Positions 1-5,545 of a DNA stretch of 6,529 bases are shown piece after piece. The position numbers and the translations under genes were made by a program. This stretch comes from Planctomycetaceae bacterium. Its GTDB lineage: Bacteria; Planctomycetota; Planctomycetia; Planctomycetales; Planctomycetaceae. Location of the stretch: the NCBI GenBank assembly GCA_027000105.1, contig JALTOP010000507.1, positions 3,239 to 9,767 of the forward strand. The letters are read 5' to 3'. Under the pieces are notes generated by a model. It saw only the letters and a program-made list of their open reading frames with translations. It was not told where the DNA came from and ran no database searches. Positions within the stretch are counted from its first letter, which is position 1, and each line of letters starts with the position of its first letter.

Positions 1-38
1 CGCCATGCGCGCCGAGACCCCCGATCAGTCTGCAACAT
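1..38 (-). CDS. Possible 5' end of a minus-strand gene, running off the left edge
   Basis: On the minus strand an ATG at 38-36 opens a frame with no stop to the edge of the window (12 complete codons, reading MLQTDRGSRRAW). Directly upstream, at 48-43, is AGGAAG, a good Shine-Dalgarno match four bases from the ATG. That is stronger than the site in front of any other gene here. A second ATG at 6-4 lies in another frame and is less well placed. Twelve residues are too few to identify a family, so no function is offered. A candidate promoter at 264-292 and a nested palindrome at 122-164 lie upstream on the same strand and would belong to its leader. The call rests only on the ribosome binding site and the short open frame. 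Confidence 0.3.
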   Translation of the reverse strand, partial: MLQTDRGSRRAW

Positions 39-121
39 CGTTCTTCCTACCTGCCTCTGGTCAATCAAAATGAAAAACCAGGACGCCCCTGCTTGGGCAC
101 GAAGAACTCGTCCTTGAGCAG

Positions 122-164
122 TTCTCGAAACTTCACGTTCAACGTGAAACCTTTTTTTCGAGAA
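122..164. repeat. Nested palindrome (two stacked stems)
   Basis: Outer arms TTCTCGAAA (122-130) and TTTCGAGAA (156-164) are perfect 9-bp reverse complements. Nested between them, TTCACGTT (132-139) and AACGTGAA (141-148) are perfect 8-bp reverse complements around one central C; as RNA this closes as 7 bp with a 3-base loop. The arms are joined by one base on the left and seven on the right, the latter including part of the T run 152-158. Read on the plus strand, the inner stem followed by seven T's resembles a weak terminator. Read on the minus strand, it lies about 85 bases upstream of the possible ATG at 38 and could be a leader structure or an operator. Only the base pairing is directly visible. 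Confidence 0.55.
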
Positions 165-263
165 GACAAATAGATTCCCTGTTTATTCAAAACCCGAAAG
201 GATGGATTCGAAAAAACGGGGAGGATCAACAGTTGTTGAAGTCTAAAAGACGAACTGCGGTGA

Positions 264-292
264 AATATAAAATGACAGAAAAGGCGTATCCA
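264..292 (-). promoter_or_regulatory. Candidate minus-strand sigma-70-type promoter
   Basis: On the minus strand TGGATA (292-287, 4 of 6 matches to TTGACA) and TATATT (269-264, 5 of 6 to TATAAT) are separated by 17 bases. Transcription would start near 257, giving a leader of about 220 bases that carries the nested palindrome before the possible ATG at 38. Matches this good arise by chance in A/T-rich DNA, and sigma-70 consensus rules are not well tested in planctomycetes. Confidence 0.27.
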
Positions 293-660
293 TTCGGACC
301 GATAGTCCAAATCCTAACTTTCAGTTTGCAACTTTACAACGCACATCGACAGAAATAAAAGAAGAAGTAATCTTCAATCATTCTCTCACCTTCGAATGTG
401 AAAAGTCGCACGCCGAAACTCACTCAGCGGAGACAGAATCCTATCGACCAAATCGAACCTGTCAAACGAAAAAACGGGAGAAAATTTTCGTGAAAAAAAC
501 CGATGTCTATTTTCCGCCCAAAGCCCTTGAACGGAAACAAATTGCATCAATTCCGGTAGCGACAGTAGACTTCGATTTATTGTGCATAACCTGTTTCCTG
601 ATCAGAGCTGTTGTTTATCGCCATCAGTTTTTCCAGAGCAAACAGCGCCAGAACAGAACC

Positions 661-715
661 AAAAAAATGCGCCAGCAGATCATCCCGTCAGCAGAACATG
701 CACCCTCTGACGGGA
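661..715 (-). terminator. Possible terminator at the end of the acetyltransferase gene
   Basis: TCCCGTCAG and CTGACGGGA (plus-strand positions 683-691 and 707-715) form a perfect 9-bp, GC-rich stem with a 15-base loop. On the minus strand the stem lies in the last codons of the acetyltransferase gene and its base abuts the TGA stop at 682-680. A run of seven T's follows at 667-661. That run is about 15 bases past the stem, too far for a textbook Rho-independent terminator, so this may instead be a 3'-end stabilising hairpin. Confidence 0.3.
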
Positions 716-1669
716 AAGCAAAACAAACCCATGCGATTCATAAACCTTTATTGCATAATGGTTTCTGGAATCGACACCCAGGAACACCGGGTTGTTGTTA
801 CGGGAAGAATCCTGGAAGCTTTTGCCGATCGCTTTTCCTGCGATTCCCTTTCCTCGAAACTCGGGGAGGATTCCCAAATACGTCAACTCCCATTGTTCTA
901 TGTCTGGATGCCAGGAAAAAAAGAGCACACCGGCAGCCGTTTCGTTCTGCTTGATGACAAACCAGTGCTTGGGATGATATTCTCCTTGCAGTCGATGGGT
1001 CAGCAGGGAGCGGTACGCGTCGTGATTGTGCTGAAGTTCAGGGAAATCGGCTGATTCGATGTACGTTCCTTGCAGTAATTCTCCCAGAAATTCATCGGAG
1101 ATCCCTTCAGTAACGGGAACCAGTTTCAACGCGTCTTCGGTTTGCTCCAAATCGGTTCTGGATTCACAAGGATTATCTGTTGGAGGGCATCGCGAAGCAG
1201 GACGTTGCATATACAGAAGCTCGCCAATCGCAGGCAGACCGTTTCTTTCGTAGAATGCTGATCTGGTTGTGTCGTCATGCTCGACGGTTGTTTGAATTTG
1301 GACACAAGCTTCCTTTTGGGCCAGCAGGATCGTTTTTTTCAACAAGGTCTCCTGTATCGATTCAAGCAGATGAGGGTTGTTGGGAGCTTCACCTGGGAAA
1401 GCGGGATCGATAGCGGCTGGCCAAAGGATAGCCGTCTTGTCCTGTTGGGCAATCATCAACTGGGCCGCCAGGATATTCCGCCCGGTTGTGGCGATCAGCA
1501 AATGGGTTAAATCGAGCTGTCCTTTGCGGACGGAAGCAAAAATTTTTTCGAGTTCGCGTTCTTTCGCCTCCGGCTCGTTTTCCGAAATCATCAGGGAGAG
1601 TGCCTGCCTCTGTTCCCGAGGATTGCGGGCAGGCCTGATTTCCCAGGGATTCTCCGGATTCTCCTGCAT
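680..1669 (-). CDS. GNAT-family N-acetyltransferase with two GNAT-like halves
   Basis: A 329-residue protein built from two halves. The C-terminal half (about residues 180-329) is a good GNAT domain, the fold that moves the acetyl group of acetyl-CoA to an amine. The strand LTYLGILPEF leads into the acetyl-CoA pyrophosphate loop R272-G-K-G-I-A277 (the Q/R-x-x-G-x-G/A signature). The usual end of the fold follows, with D300, N303, A306, Y310 and the SHGF turn ending at F315. The N-terminal half (about 10-160) looks like a second, degenerate GNAT domain: it ends with a similar FYERNGLP segment (139-146) but has no glycine-rich loop. A roughly 25-residue polar linker joins the halves. No signal peptide or membrane segment is seen, so it is probably cytoplasmic. 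The substrate cannot be told. The ATG at 1669 is preceded by no clear ribosome binding site; the next Met (27) would cut into the first domain. The gene is divergent from the BatA/vWA gene. Confidence 0.88.
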   Translation of the reverse strand: MQENPENPWEIRPARNPREQRQALSLMISENEPEAKERELEKIFASVRKGQLDLTHLLIATTGRNILAAQLMIAQQDKTAILWPAAIDPAFPGEAPNNPHLLESIQETLLKKTILLAQKEACVQIQTTVEHDDTTRSAFYERNGLPAIGELLYMQRPASRCPPTDNPCESRTDLEQTEDALKLVPVTEGISDEFLGELLQGTYIESADFPELQHNHDAYRSLLTHRLQGEYHPKHWFVIKQNETAAGVLFFSWHPDIEQWELTYLGILPEFRGKGIAGKAIGKSFQDSSRNNNPVFLGVDSRNHYAIKVYESHGFVLLSRQRVHVLLTG

Positions 1670-1715
1670 GGTGCAACCAAAACCTGTTTTCTGTGGAATT
1701 TACGGATTACGTTAT

Positions 1716-1760
1716 TTGATGCCACGAAACTTGATACCACGAAACCTGACGCGATGAAAC
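1716..1760. repeat. Three tandem 15-bp direct repeats in the divergent promoter region
   Basis: TTGATGCCACGAAAC (1716-1730), TTGATACCACGAAAC (1731-1745) and CTGACGCGATGAAAC (1746-1760) follow one another without spacers. Units 1 and 2 match at 14 of 15 positions; unit 3 matches unit 1 at 11 of 15. They begin about 47 bases upstream of the acetyltransferase ATG on the minus strand. The iteron-like arrangement would suit a regulator binding site, but replication slippage in non-coding DNA is an equally simple explanation. Confidence 0.75.
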
Positions 1761-1789
1761 CAGATACTCAGGATCGGTTTCTCGTCATT

Positions 1790-1818
1790 TTGTTTGCGAT
1801 CTGTTCAAAATTTACGAT
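1790..1818 (+). promoter_or_regulatory. Weak candidate promoter for the BatA/vWA gene
   Basis: TTGTTT (1790-1795, 3 of 6 to TTGACA) and TACGAT (1813-1818, 4 of 6 to TATAAT) are 17 bases apart. Use of this site would give a leader of roughly 265 bases before the ATG at 2092. The -10 part lies in TTTACGATAC, which is repeated exactly at 2074-2083. The match is poor and is listed only because it has the best spacing I found between the two divergent genes. Confidence 0.2.
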
Positions 1819-1876
1819 ACACTGTTTTCGTTGGGACTGCCGGGGTATTCGCGCCATCGTGCTGATCTCACACCGT

Positions 1877-1904
1877 ACCGTTCTGTCAGCACCGTTCTGC
1901 CAGC
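1877..1904. repeat. Two tandem 14-bp repeats
   Basis: ACCGTTCTGTCAGC (1877-1890) is followed directly by ACCGTTCTGCCAGC (1891-1904), 13 of 14 positions identical. They lie in the presumed leader of the BatA/vWA gene. Confidence 0.75.
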
Positions 1905-1953
1905 ACGCCGACGCGACATCGCGATGATCTGTCACTATGACGATCTGGCAATG

Positions 1954-1983
1954 TGTCGGTTTCGTGGCATTATGTCGGTTTCG
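1954..1983. repeat. Direct repeat TGTCGGTTTCG, overlapping one arm of a long-range inverted repeat
   Basis: TGTCGGTTTCG occurs at 1954-1964 and again at 1973-1983, 19 bases apart. The first copy runs into GTTTCGTGGCAT (1959-1970), the exact reverse complement of ATGCCACGAAAC at 1719-1730 inside the 15-bp tandem array. The shorter core TCGGTTTC also occurs at 1774-1781 and 2065-2072, giving four same-strand copies in about 300 bases. Confidence 0.65.
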
Positions 1984-2083
1984 CATGGACAGACAGTTGG
2001 GCTGAGACAGACTTCAACAACAGAGTTCAATTCTCATCGACGAATCGGCTTTTCGTTTCCTGAATCGGTTTCCTTTACGATAC

Positions 2084-2087
2084 GAGG
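2084..2087 (+). promoter_or_regulatory. Ribosome binding site fixing the BatA/vWA start
   Basis: GAGG lies four bases before the ATG at 2092. The reading frame stays open upstream to a TTG at 1831, but the protein similarity to BatA begins exactly at this ATG (MYFANPWGLLGL), so this start is preferred over any upstream one. Confidence 0.6.
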
Positions 2088-2091
2088 CAGT

Positions 2092-3915
2092 ATGTACTTT
2101 GCAAATCCTTGGGGACTGTTGGGACTGTTGGCACTGCCGATTATCGGTTATATCCACATGTTTCACCGGCGCTTCCCTCCACTGGAAGTAGCGGGCCTGC
2201 ATTTATGGACGCTGGATACCCGCAAGGATACTCCCGGACGGAAGAAAGAACAACTCCCGATCACACGTTCGCTGCTGTTGGAGCTTCTGGCCGCTTTGCT
2301 GCTTTCGCTGCTGTTGGCGGATCCGCGCGATGCGTCAGTCACAACGCGACCTCATCTGGTGGTCGTTCTTGATGACTCGGCTTCCATGATGGCTCACATT
2401 CCGGAGACAGGGGAATCAGCACGTGATCGGGCGATTGAATGGCTCAAGCAGCAACGTGAAAAAATGGGGCGGGATGCCGTCTATTCCGTTTTAACGACGG
2501 GGCACAGGCCAACCCTGATTGCAGGCCCGCGAACCGGTTGGGAAGAGGTCTCCTCGGCAATTGCCGACTGGAAACCGGGTTCTCCCCGACATCCATTCGA
2601 TGCCACCTGGGATCTCGGAGCGCAATTAGCCGGTCAGGAAGCGGATTTTGTTTTCCTTACCGATCAACTTCCCTCCGAGGAGCAGATTACACCTGCCCGA
2701 ATGACTCTCCATTCGTTTGGAAGAAAGCTCGACAATGTGGCAATCACAGCCGCCCGGTGGCTTTATGATTCTCAAACCGGGGAAGGCACCATCTTCATCA
2801 GAATCGCGAACTTGGGAAAATCCCCCGTTACGACGAAGGTGACAGGACTGGCCAAGGGAAAGAAAGTCGTGGATGAATCGGTTTCTCTCGAAGCCGGAAT
2901 CGAAAAATCGATGCAATGGAAAATCCCCGGCGGAACAGGCGAAATCACCTTGCTGGCCCAAACTCCCGGTGATCCGCTGGAAATCGATAACGAAATTACT
3001 CTGGTTGAACCGCATGTCCGTACGGTCACTGTCGCCGTCACACTGCCTTCATCCCACAGTGCGTTTGAGGAGGTTAAAAGAATTCTCGGAGTGATGCCCG
3101 ATATTCAGTTGGGGGATGTTACCGATGCAAATCTGGTGATCGCCCCGGCAGCCGATCAACCGGTAAGCAGAAAAGGCTTGTGGTGGATCGGTATCGGCCC
3201 GATCAACCCTTCTTCTGAATCGATCGCGCAGGCAAAGTCGGTGCTTGGCCCATATCTGATCGAGAAACGGCATGCACTGATGGATGGCATCGTTTTGGGG
3301 GGAGTGATTTGGGGAGGTGTTCAAAAAATACCGGCGGCCACGATTCCGGTTATCAGCACCGCCAAATCCGTATTATTCGGACAACGTAGCGGAACTGCCG
3401 CCAACAGTTACGTTTTGAATATCGACCTGGCCGCCTCGAACCTGACGGATTCTCCTGACTGGCCCATTTTCTGGACAAACCTGGTTGAACAATGCCGGGA
3501 CAGCCTGCCCGGTTTTCGGCGTTGGAATTTCCATCTGGAAGAATCCATTCCGTTCAGTCTTGCTCCCGATTCTCTGGGAAAAGAGAGAAAGTTGATCCTG
3601 ATTCACGAACAACGGAAAAAAACGCTTCTCCGCATGGCTAGTGTAGAAATTCCTCCGCGCGATTCGATCGGAATTTATACCGTGCAGGATGGCGACGAAC
3701 TGCTTGGCAAGTTCGCAGTCAACTTTTTTGATCGGGATGAATCAAACCTGCTCCCTCTGAAGCCGGGAATGAAAGCTCCCTCGCTTCCCGGTTCCGCCTC
3801 AGGAATTCAACTCGACACCCCCTTTTCCTGGCTGCTGATTATCGGGCTGCTGCTGACGATCATCGCTCTCGTTTCAGATTGGTATATTTTACAGATGAGA
3901 AAGTCGAATCAATAA
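2092..3915 (+). CDS. BatA-type membrane protein with von Willebrand factor A domain
   Basis: A 607-residue membrane-anchored protein. The N-terminus (F3-A-N-P-W-G-L-L-G-L-L-A-L-P16, then IHMFHRR) is the signature of the BatA N-terminal domain, a membrane hairpin: helix one spans about 6-24 and helix two about 60-76. A vWA domain follows from about residue 88. Its metal-ion (MIDAS) motif is D94-D-S96-A-S98, with FLTD ending at D191 as the later metal-site aspartate. The middle and C-terminal part (about 210-570) resembles the beta-rich periplasmic region of this family, including a WPIFWTNLVEQ segment. A third helix at about 578-600 ends the protein with a short basic tail. Helix topology would put most of the protein outside the cytoplasmic membrane. 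BatA-like proteins often work with MoxR-family AAA+ ATPases and DUF58 proteins, in envelope stress or protein maturation; neither partner gene is in the window, so the role is unproven. Confidence 0.88.
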   Translation: MYFANPWGLLGLLALPIIGYIHMFHRRFPPLEVAGLHLWTLDTRKDTPGRKKEQLPITRSLLLELLAALLLSLLLADPRDASVTTRPHLVVVLDDSASMMAHIPETGESARDRAIEWLKQQREKMGRDAVYSVLTTGHRPTLIAGPRTGWEEVSSAIADWKPGSPRHPFDATWDLGAQLAGQEADFVFLTDQLPSEEQITPARMTLHSFGRKLDNVAITAARWLYDSQTGEGTIFIRIANLGKSPVTTKVTGLAKGKKVVDESVSLEAGIEKSMQWKIPGGTGEITLLAQTPGDPLEIDNEITLVEPHVRTVTVAVTLPSSHSAFEEVKRILGVMPDIQLGDVTDANLVIAPAADQPVSRKGLWWIGIGPINPSSESIAQAKSVLGPYLIEKRHALMDGIVLGGVIWGGVQKIPAATIPVISTAKSVLFGQRSGTAANSYVLNIDLAASNLTDSPDWPIFWTNLVEQCRDSLPGFRRWNFHLEESIPFSLAPDSLGKERKLILIHEQRKKTLLRMASVEIPPRDSIGIYTVQDGDELLGKFAVNFFDRDESNLLPLKPGMKAPSLPGSASGIQLDTPFSWLLIIGLLLTIIALVSDWYILQMRKSNQ

Positions 3916-4038
3916 CAGGTTTACACCCTGTCTGTTCCGTGCGGGCCCCTGAAATCTTTCTCTGACAGGCAGACCCGGCGAGATGAAGTAATCTCCGATT
4001 CTGTTTTGTGTCGGGATTTCCGATTTTATCTGTTTGTC

Positions 4039-4067
4039 TTGAAAAAAGGGGGGAAAACAGGTATCTT
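4039..4067 (+). promoter_or_regulatory. Candidate promoter giving a nearly leaderless mRNA
   Basis: TTGAAA (4039-4044, 5 of 6 to TTGACA) and TATCTT (4062-4067, 4 of 6 to TATAAT) are separated by exactly 17 bases. A start about seven bases past the -10 box would fall near 4074, and the ATG is at 4076. The G/A-rich stretch 4047-4055 is too far from the ATG (about 20 bases) to serve as a ribosome binding site, and nothing nearer resembles one, which agrees with leaderless or near-leaderless translation. Confidence 0.42.
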
Positions 4068-4075
4068 GCCCCACT

Positions 4076-5542
4076 ATGAATGATATTGATCCCCCCAAAA
4101 AATCGAAGTTGGCCGAATCCTGGAAATCGATAACAGAGAACCTGTTTGGCGTGCAGTTTGATGGCCAGGAAAATCTTGACGAGATTGATATCGACTCGGT
4201 CGCCGATGTCGTGGAGCAGTTGAACCCCGTCGAAGAGACCAAAGAGGAGCAGGCCAAAGAAGAGGCCCAAACGCCTCAGGGTGAGCCTGTTCCGATCAGT
4301 GAGGATGAGCTTTCCTTCGATGAGGAGGAAACAGAGGAAGAAGCCGTCGCTTTCGAAGAAGCCGACGAACCGAATGACGAGTCGGAAGAGGCCGGACAGG
4401 CAGAACCGGTTTCAGTGGATGCCGAGTTGTCTGATCAAGACGATTCAGTTGATGAGGGTCGTTCAGCCCGCGTTACAGAAAAAGCATTCAGTCGCGCTTC
4501 CTTTGATGACGAGGATCCATTCGGGTTCGGCATCGATGATTTGGATGATGACGATATCGACGACGACACTGCAGAGTCGTCCGAGCCAACGGCATCCGTT
4601 CTCAAAGGGGAGGTAGGGGTTGAAGAGAGCCTCGAATCTGATGATGCCGCAGACGCTTTTGATTTTGAGCTTGACGAAGAGGGGGAAGCCGACGAAGTAA
4701 AGGCATCCAAAAGCAATTCACGACGTGAGGAAAGAGGTTCCGGAAGAACGGGTCGGGATAAACCAGCTGAATCGCCACAACTGGATGAGGGAGAGCCCGA
4801 AGAAGCATCAGGAAAGATTCCTGTCCGTCAAACAGCCGACGACGATGATGGATTCTGGGATTCATTGAAAGATTGGGATGGAGAAGATTCCAGTCCAGCC
4901 CGCGAAGATAAAAAGAGGGGATCGTCAAGGCGATCCCGTGAGCGACAAAAAAAGGTCGCCTCGGAAGAAGCCGATTTTGTGGCAGACGAAACGGAACTTC
5001 AGGAGGAGGCGGAACGGGAGTCGCGTCCCAGACGGGCCAAACGTCGGCGCAGACGTTCTGCCCGTTCACGAAAAAACGAACCGGCCATTCAATCGGGCTC
5101 ATCAGCACAGGAAGAAAAAGAAATCGCCCCGGAAGATATCGACCGACTTTGGGAGGGAGACGACGAAGAGGTTCTGTCCGTTCCTGCGGACACCAGTTCC
5201 GACGAAGCTTCTTTGGATGATTCCGAGCGAGAAACTGCTGGCGAGGGCAGGAAGCGACGGAGGAGGCGGTCTTCCCGTTCCTCAGGCAATCGAAGCGAGT
5301 CGGGTGAACGGAGCGAAACTACTGCCGAGACTGATTCGGAATCATCTGAGCAGAAACGCGAACAGACTCAATCGCGTCAGGTCTACAAAAATATTCCGAC
5401 TTGGGTCGAGGCGATTGAAATGATTGTCAGGCGGCGGGATAGCGATCCGAACAAGGGACGTTCCCGCAGTGGCGGTTCAGGACGCCGTGGGAGATCACGC
5501 GGCTCTTCGAGAAAACGTCCCTCTCGTCGTCGGGAAGATTAG
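4076..5542 (+). CDS. Uncharacterised acidic/basic low-complexity protein
   Basis: A 488-residue, largely disordered protein that I cannot assign to a named family. A short N-terminal segment (about 9-26, KSKLAESWKSITENLFGV) looks foldable. Residues 30-230 are strongly acidic, 230-430 are mixed, and 452-488 are Arg/Ser/Gly-rich. Two near-identical arginine blocks occur at K322-S328 (K-RRRRR-S) and K393-S399. Short aromatic/hydrophobic motifs sit in acidic surroundings: G150-F-G-I-D-D-L, G259-F-W-D-S-L-K-D-W267 and R357-L-W-E-G-D-D363. Near the C-terminus, I440-P-T-W-V-E-A-I-E-M-I-V451 looks like a conserved short helix; from memory, similar IPTW-E-AI segments followed by RG-rich tails occur in other planctomycete proteins. 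There is no signal peptide or membrane helix. The composition suggests binding of nucleic acid or of protein partners, as in scaffold tails, but that is inference. The stop lies three bases before the prenyl synthase start. Confidence 0.85.
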   Translation: MNDIDPPKKSKLAESWKSITENLFGVQFDGQENLDEIDIDSVADVVEQLNPVEETKEEQAKEEAQTPQGEPVPISEDELSFDEEETEEEAVAFEEADEPNDESEEAGQAEPVSVDAELSDQDDSVDEGRSARVTEKAFSRASFDDEDPFGFGIDDLDDDDIDDDTAESSEPTASVLKGEVGVEESLESDDAADAFDFELDEEGEADEVKASKSNSRREERGSGRTGRDKPAESPQLDEGEPEEASGKIPVRQTADDDDGFWDSLKDWDGEDSSPAREDKKRGSSRRSRERQKKVASEEADFVADETELQEEAERESRPRRAKRRRRRSARSRKNEPAIQSGSSAQEEKEIAPEDIDRLWEGDDEEVLSVPADTSSDEASLDDSERETAGEGRKRRRRRSSRSSGNRSESGERSETTAETDSESSEQKREQTQSRQVYKNIPTWVEAIEMIVRRRDSDPNKGRSRSGGSGRRGRSRGSSRKRPSRRRED

Positions 5543-5545
5543 ACC

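Larger units (their letters stand above)
39..679. other. Gene-poor intergenic region, A-rich on the plus strand
   Basis: I find no convincing gene in this stretch. Open frames at 65-310 (minus) and 490-954 (plus) have no recognisable motif or good ribosome binding site, and the second runs into the antisense of the acetyltransferase gene. The region contains a nested palindrome at 122-164, a candidate minus-strand promoter at 264-292, a 10-bp palindrome GAAAATTTTC at 480-489, and a seven-base A run at 661-667 that reads as a T run beyond the acetyltransferase stop. I saw no tRNA-like cloverleaf. Confidence 0.5.

Noticed and set aside
65..310. Minus-strand open frame of 81 codons
   Set aside because: There is no ribosome binding site, no family motif, and the composition looks like translated non-coding DNA; the nested palindrome lies inside it.
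490..1054. Plus-strand open frames (490-954 and 611-1054)
   Set aside because: They run antisense through the acetyltransferase gene, which has clear domain evidence, and their translations show no recognisable motif.
1831..2091. In-frame extension of the BatA/vWA gene by 87 codons from a TTG
   Set aside because: The added residues resemble no part of the family, are full of short DNA repeats, and the BatA signature and a GAGG site both point to the ATG at 2092.
2108..2137. GGACTGTTG repeats near the start of the BatA/vWA gene
   Set aside because: They encode the Gly-Leu-Leu-Gly-Leu-Leu part of the first membrane helix and are explained by protein sequence.
3915..4010. Possible terminator after the BatA/vWA gene
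   Set aside because: Only 5-bp stems are seen (ACAGG/CCTGT at 3915-3931; GAGAT/ATCTC at 3980-3995) with short or interrupted T tracts, too weak to call.
4435..5108. Minus-strand open frames opposite the charged protein
   Set aside because: They are Ser- or Pro/Leu-rich artefacts of reading the complement of acidic and arginine codons; the plus-strand frame has the start, stop and operon context.
4878..5423. Overlapping plus-strand 181-codon frame inside the charged protein gene
   Set aside because: It is an out-of-frame shadow; its apparent basic composition follows from the purine-rich repeats of the real frame.
4200..5542. Purine-rich GA repeats as a possible non-coding repeat or mobile element
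   Set aside because: They follow from Glu, Asp and Arg codons in an uninterrupted 488-codon gene; no terminal inverted repeats or transposase are present.
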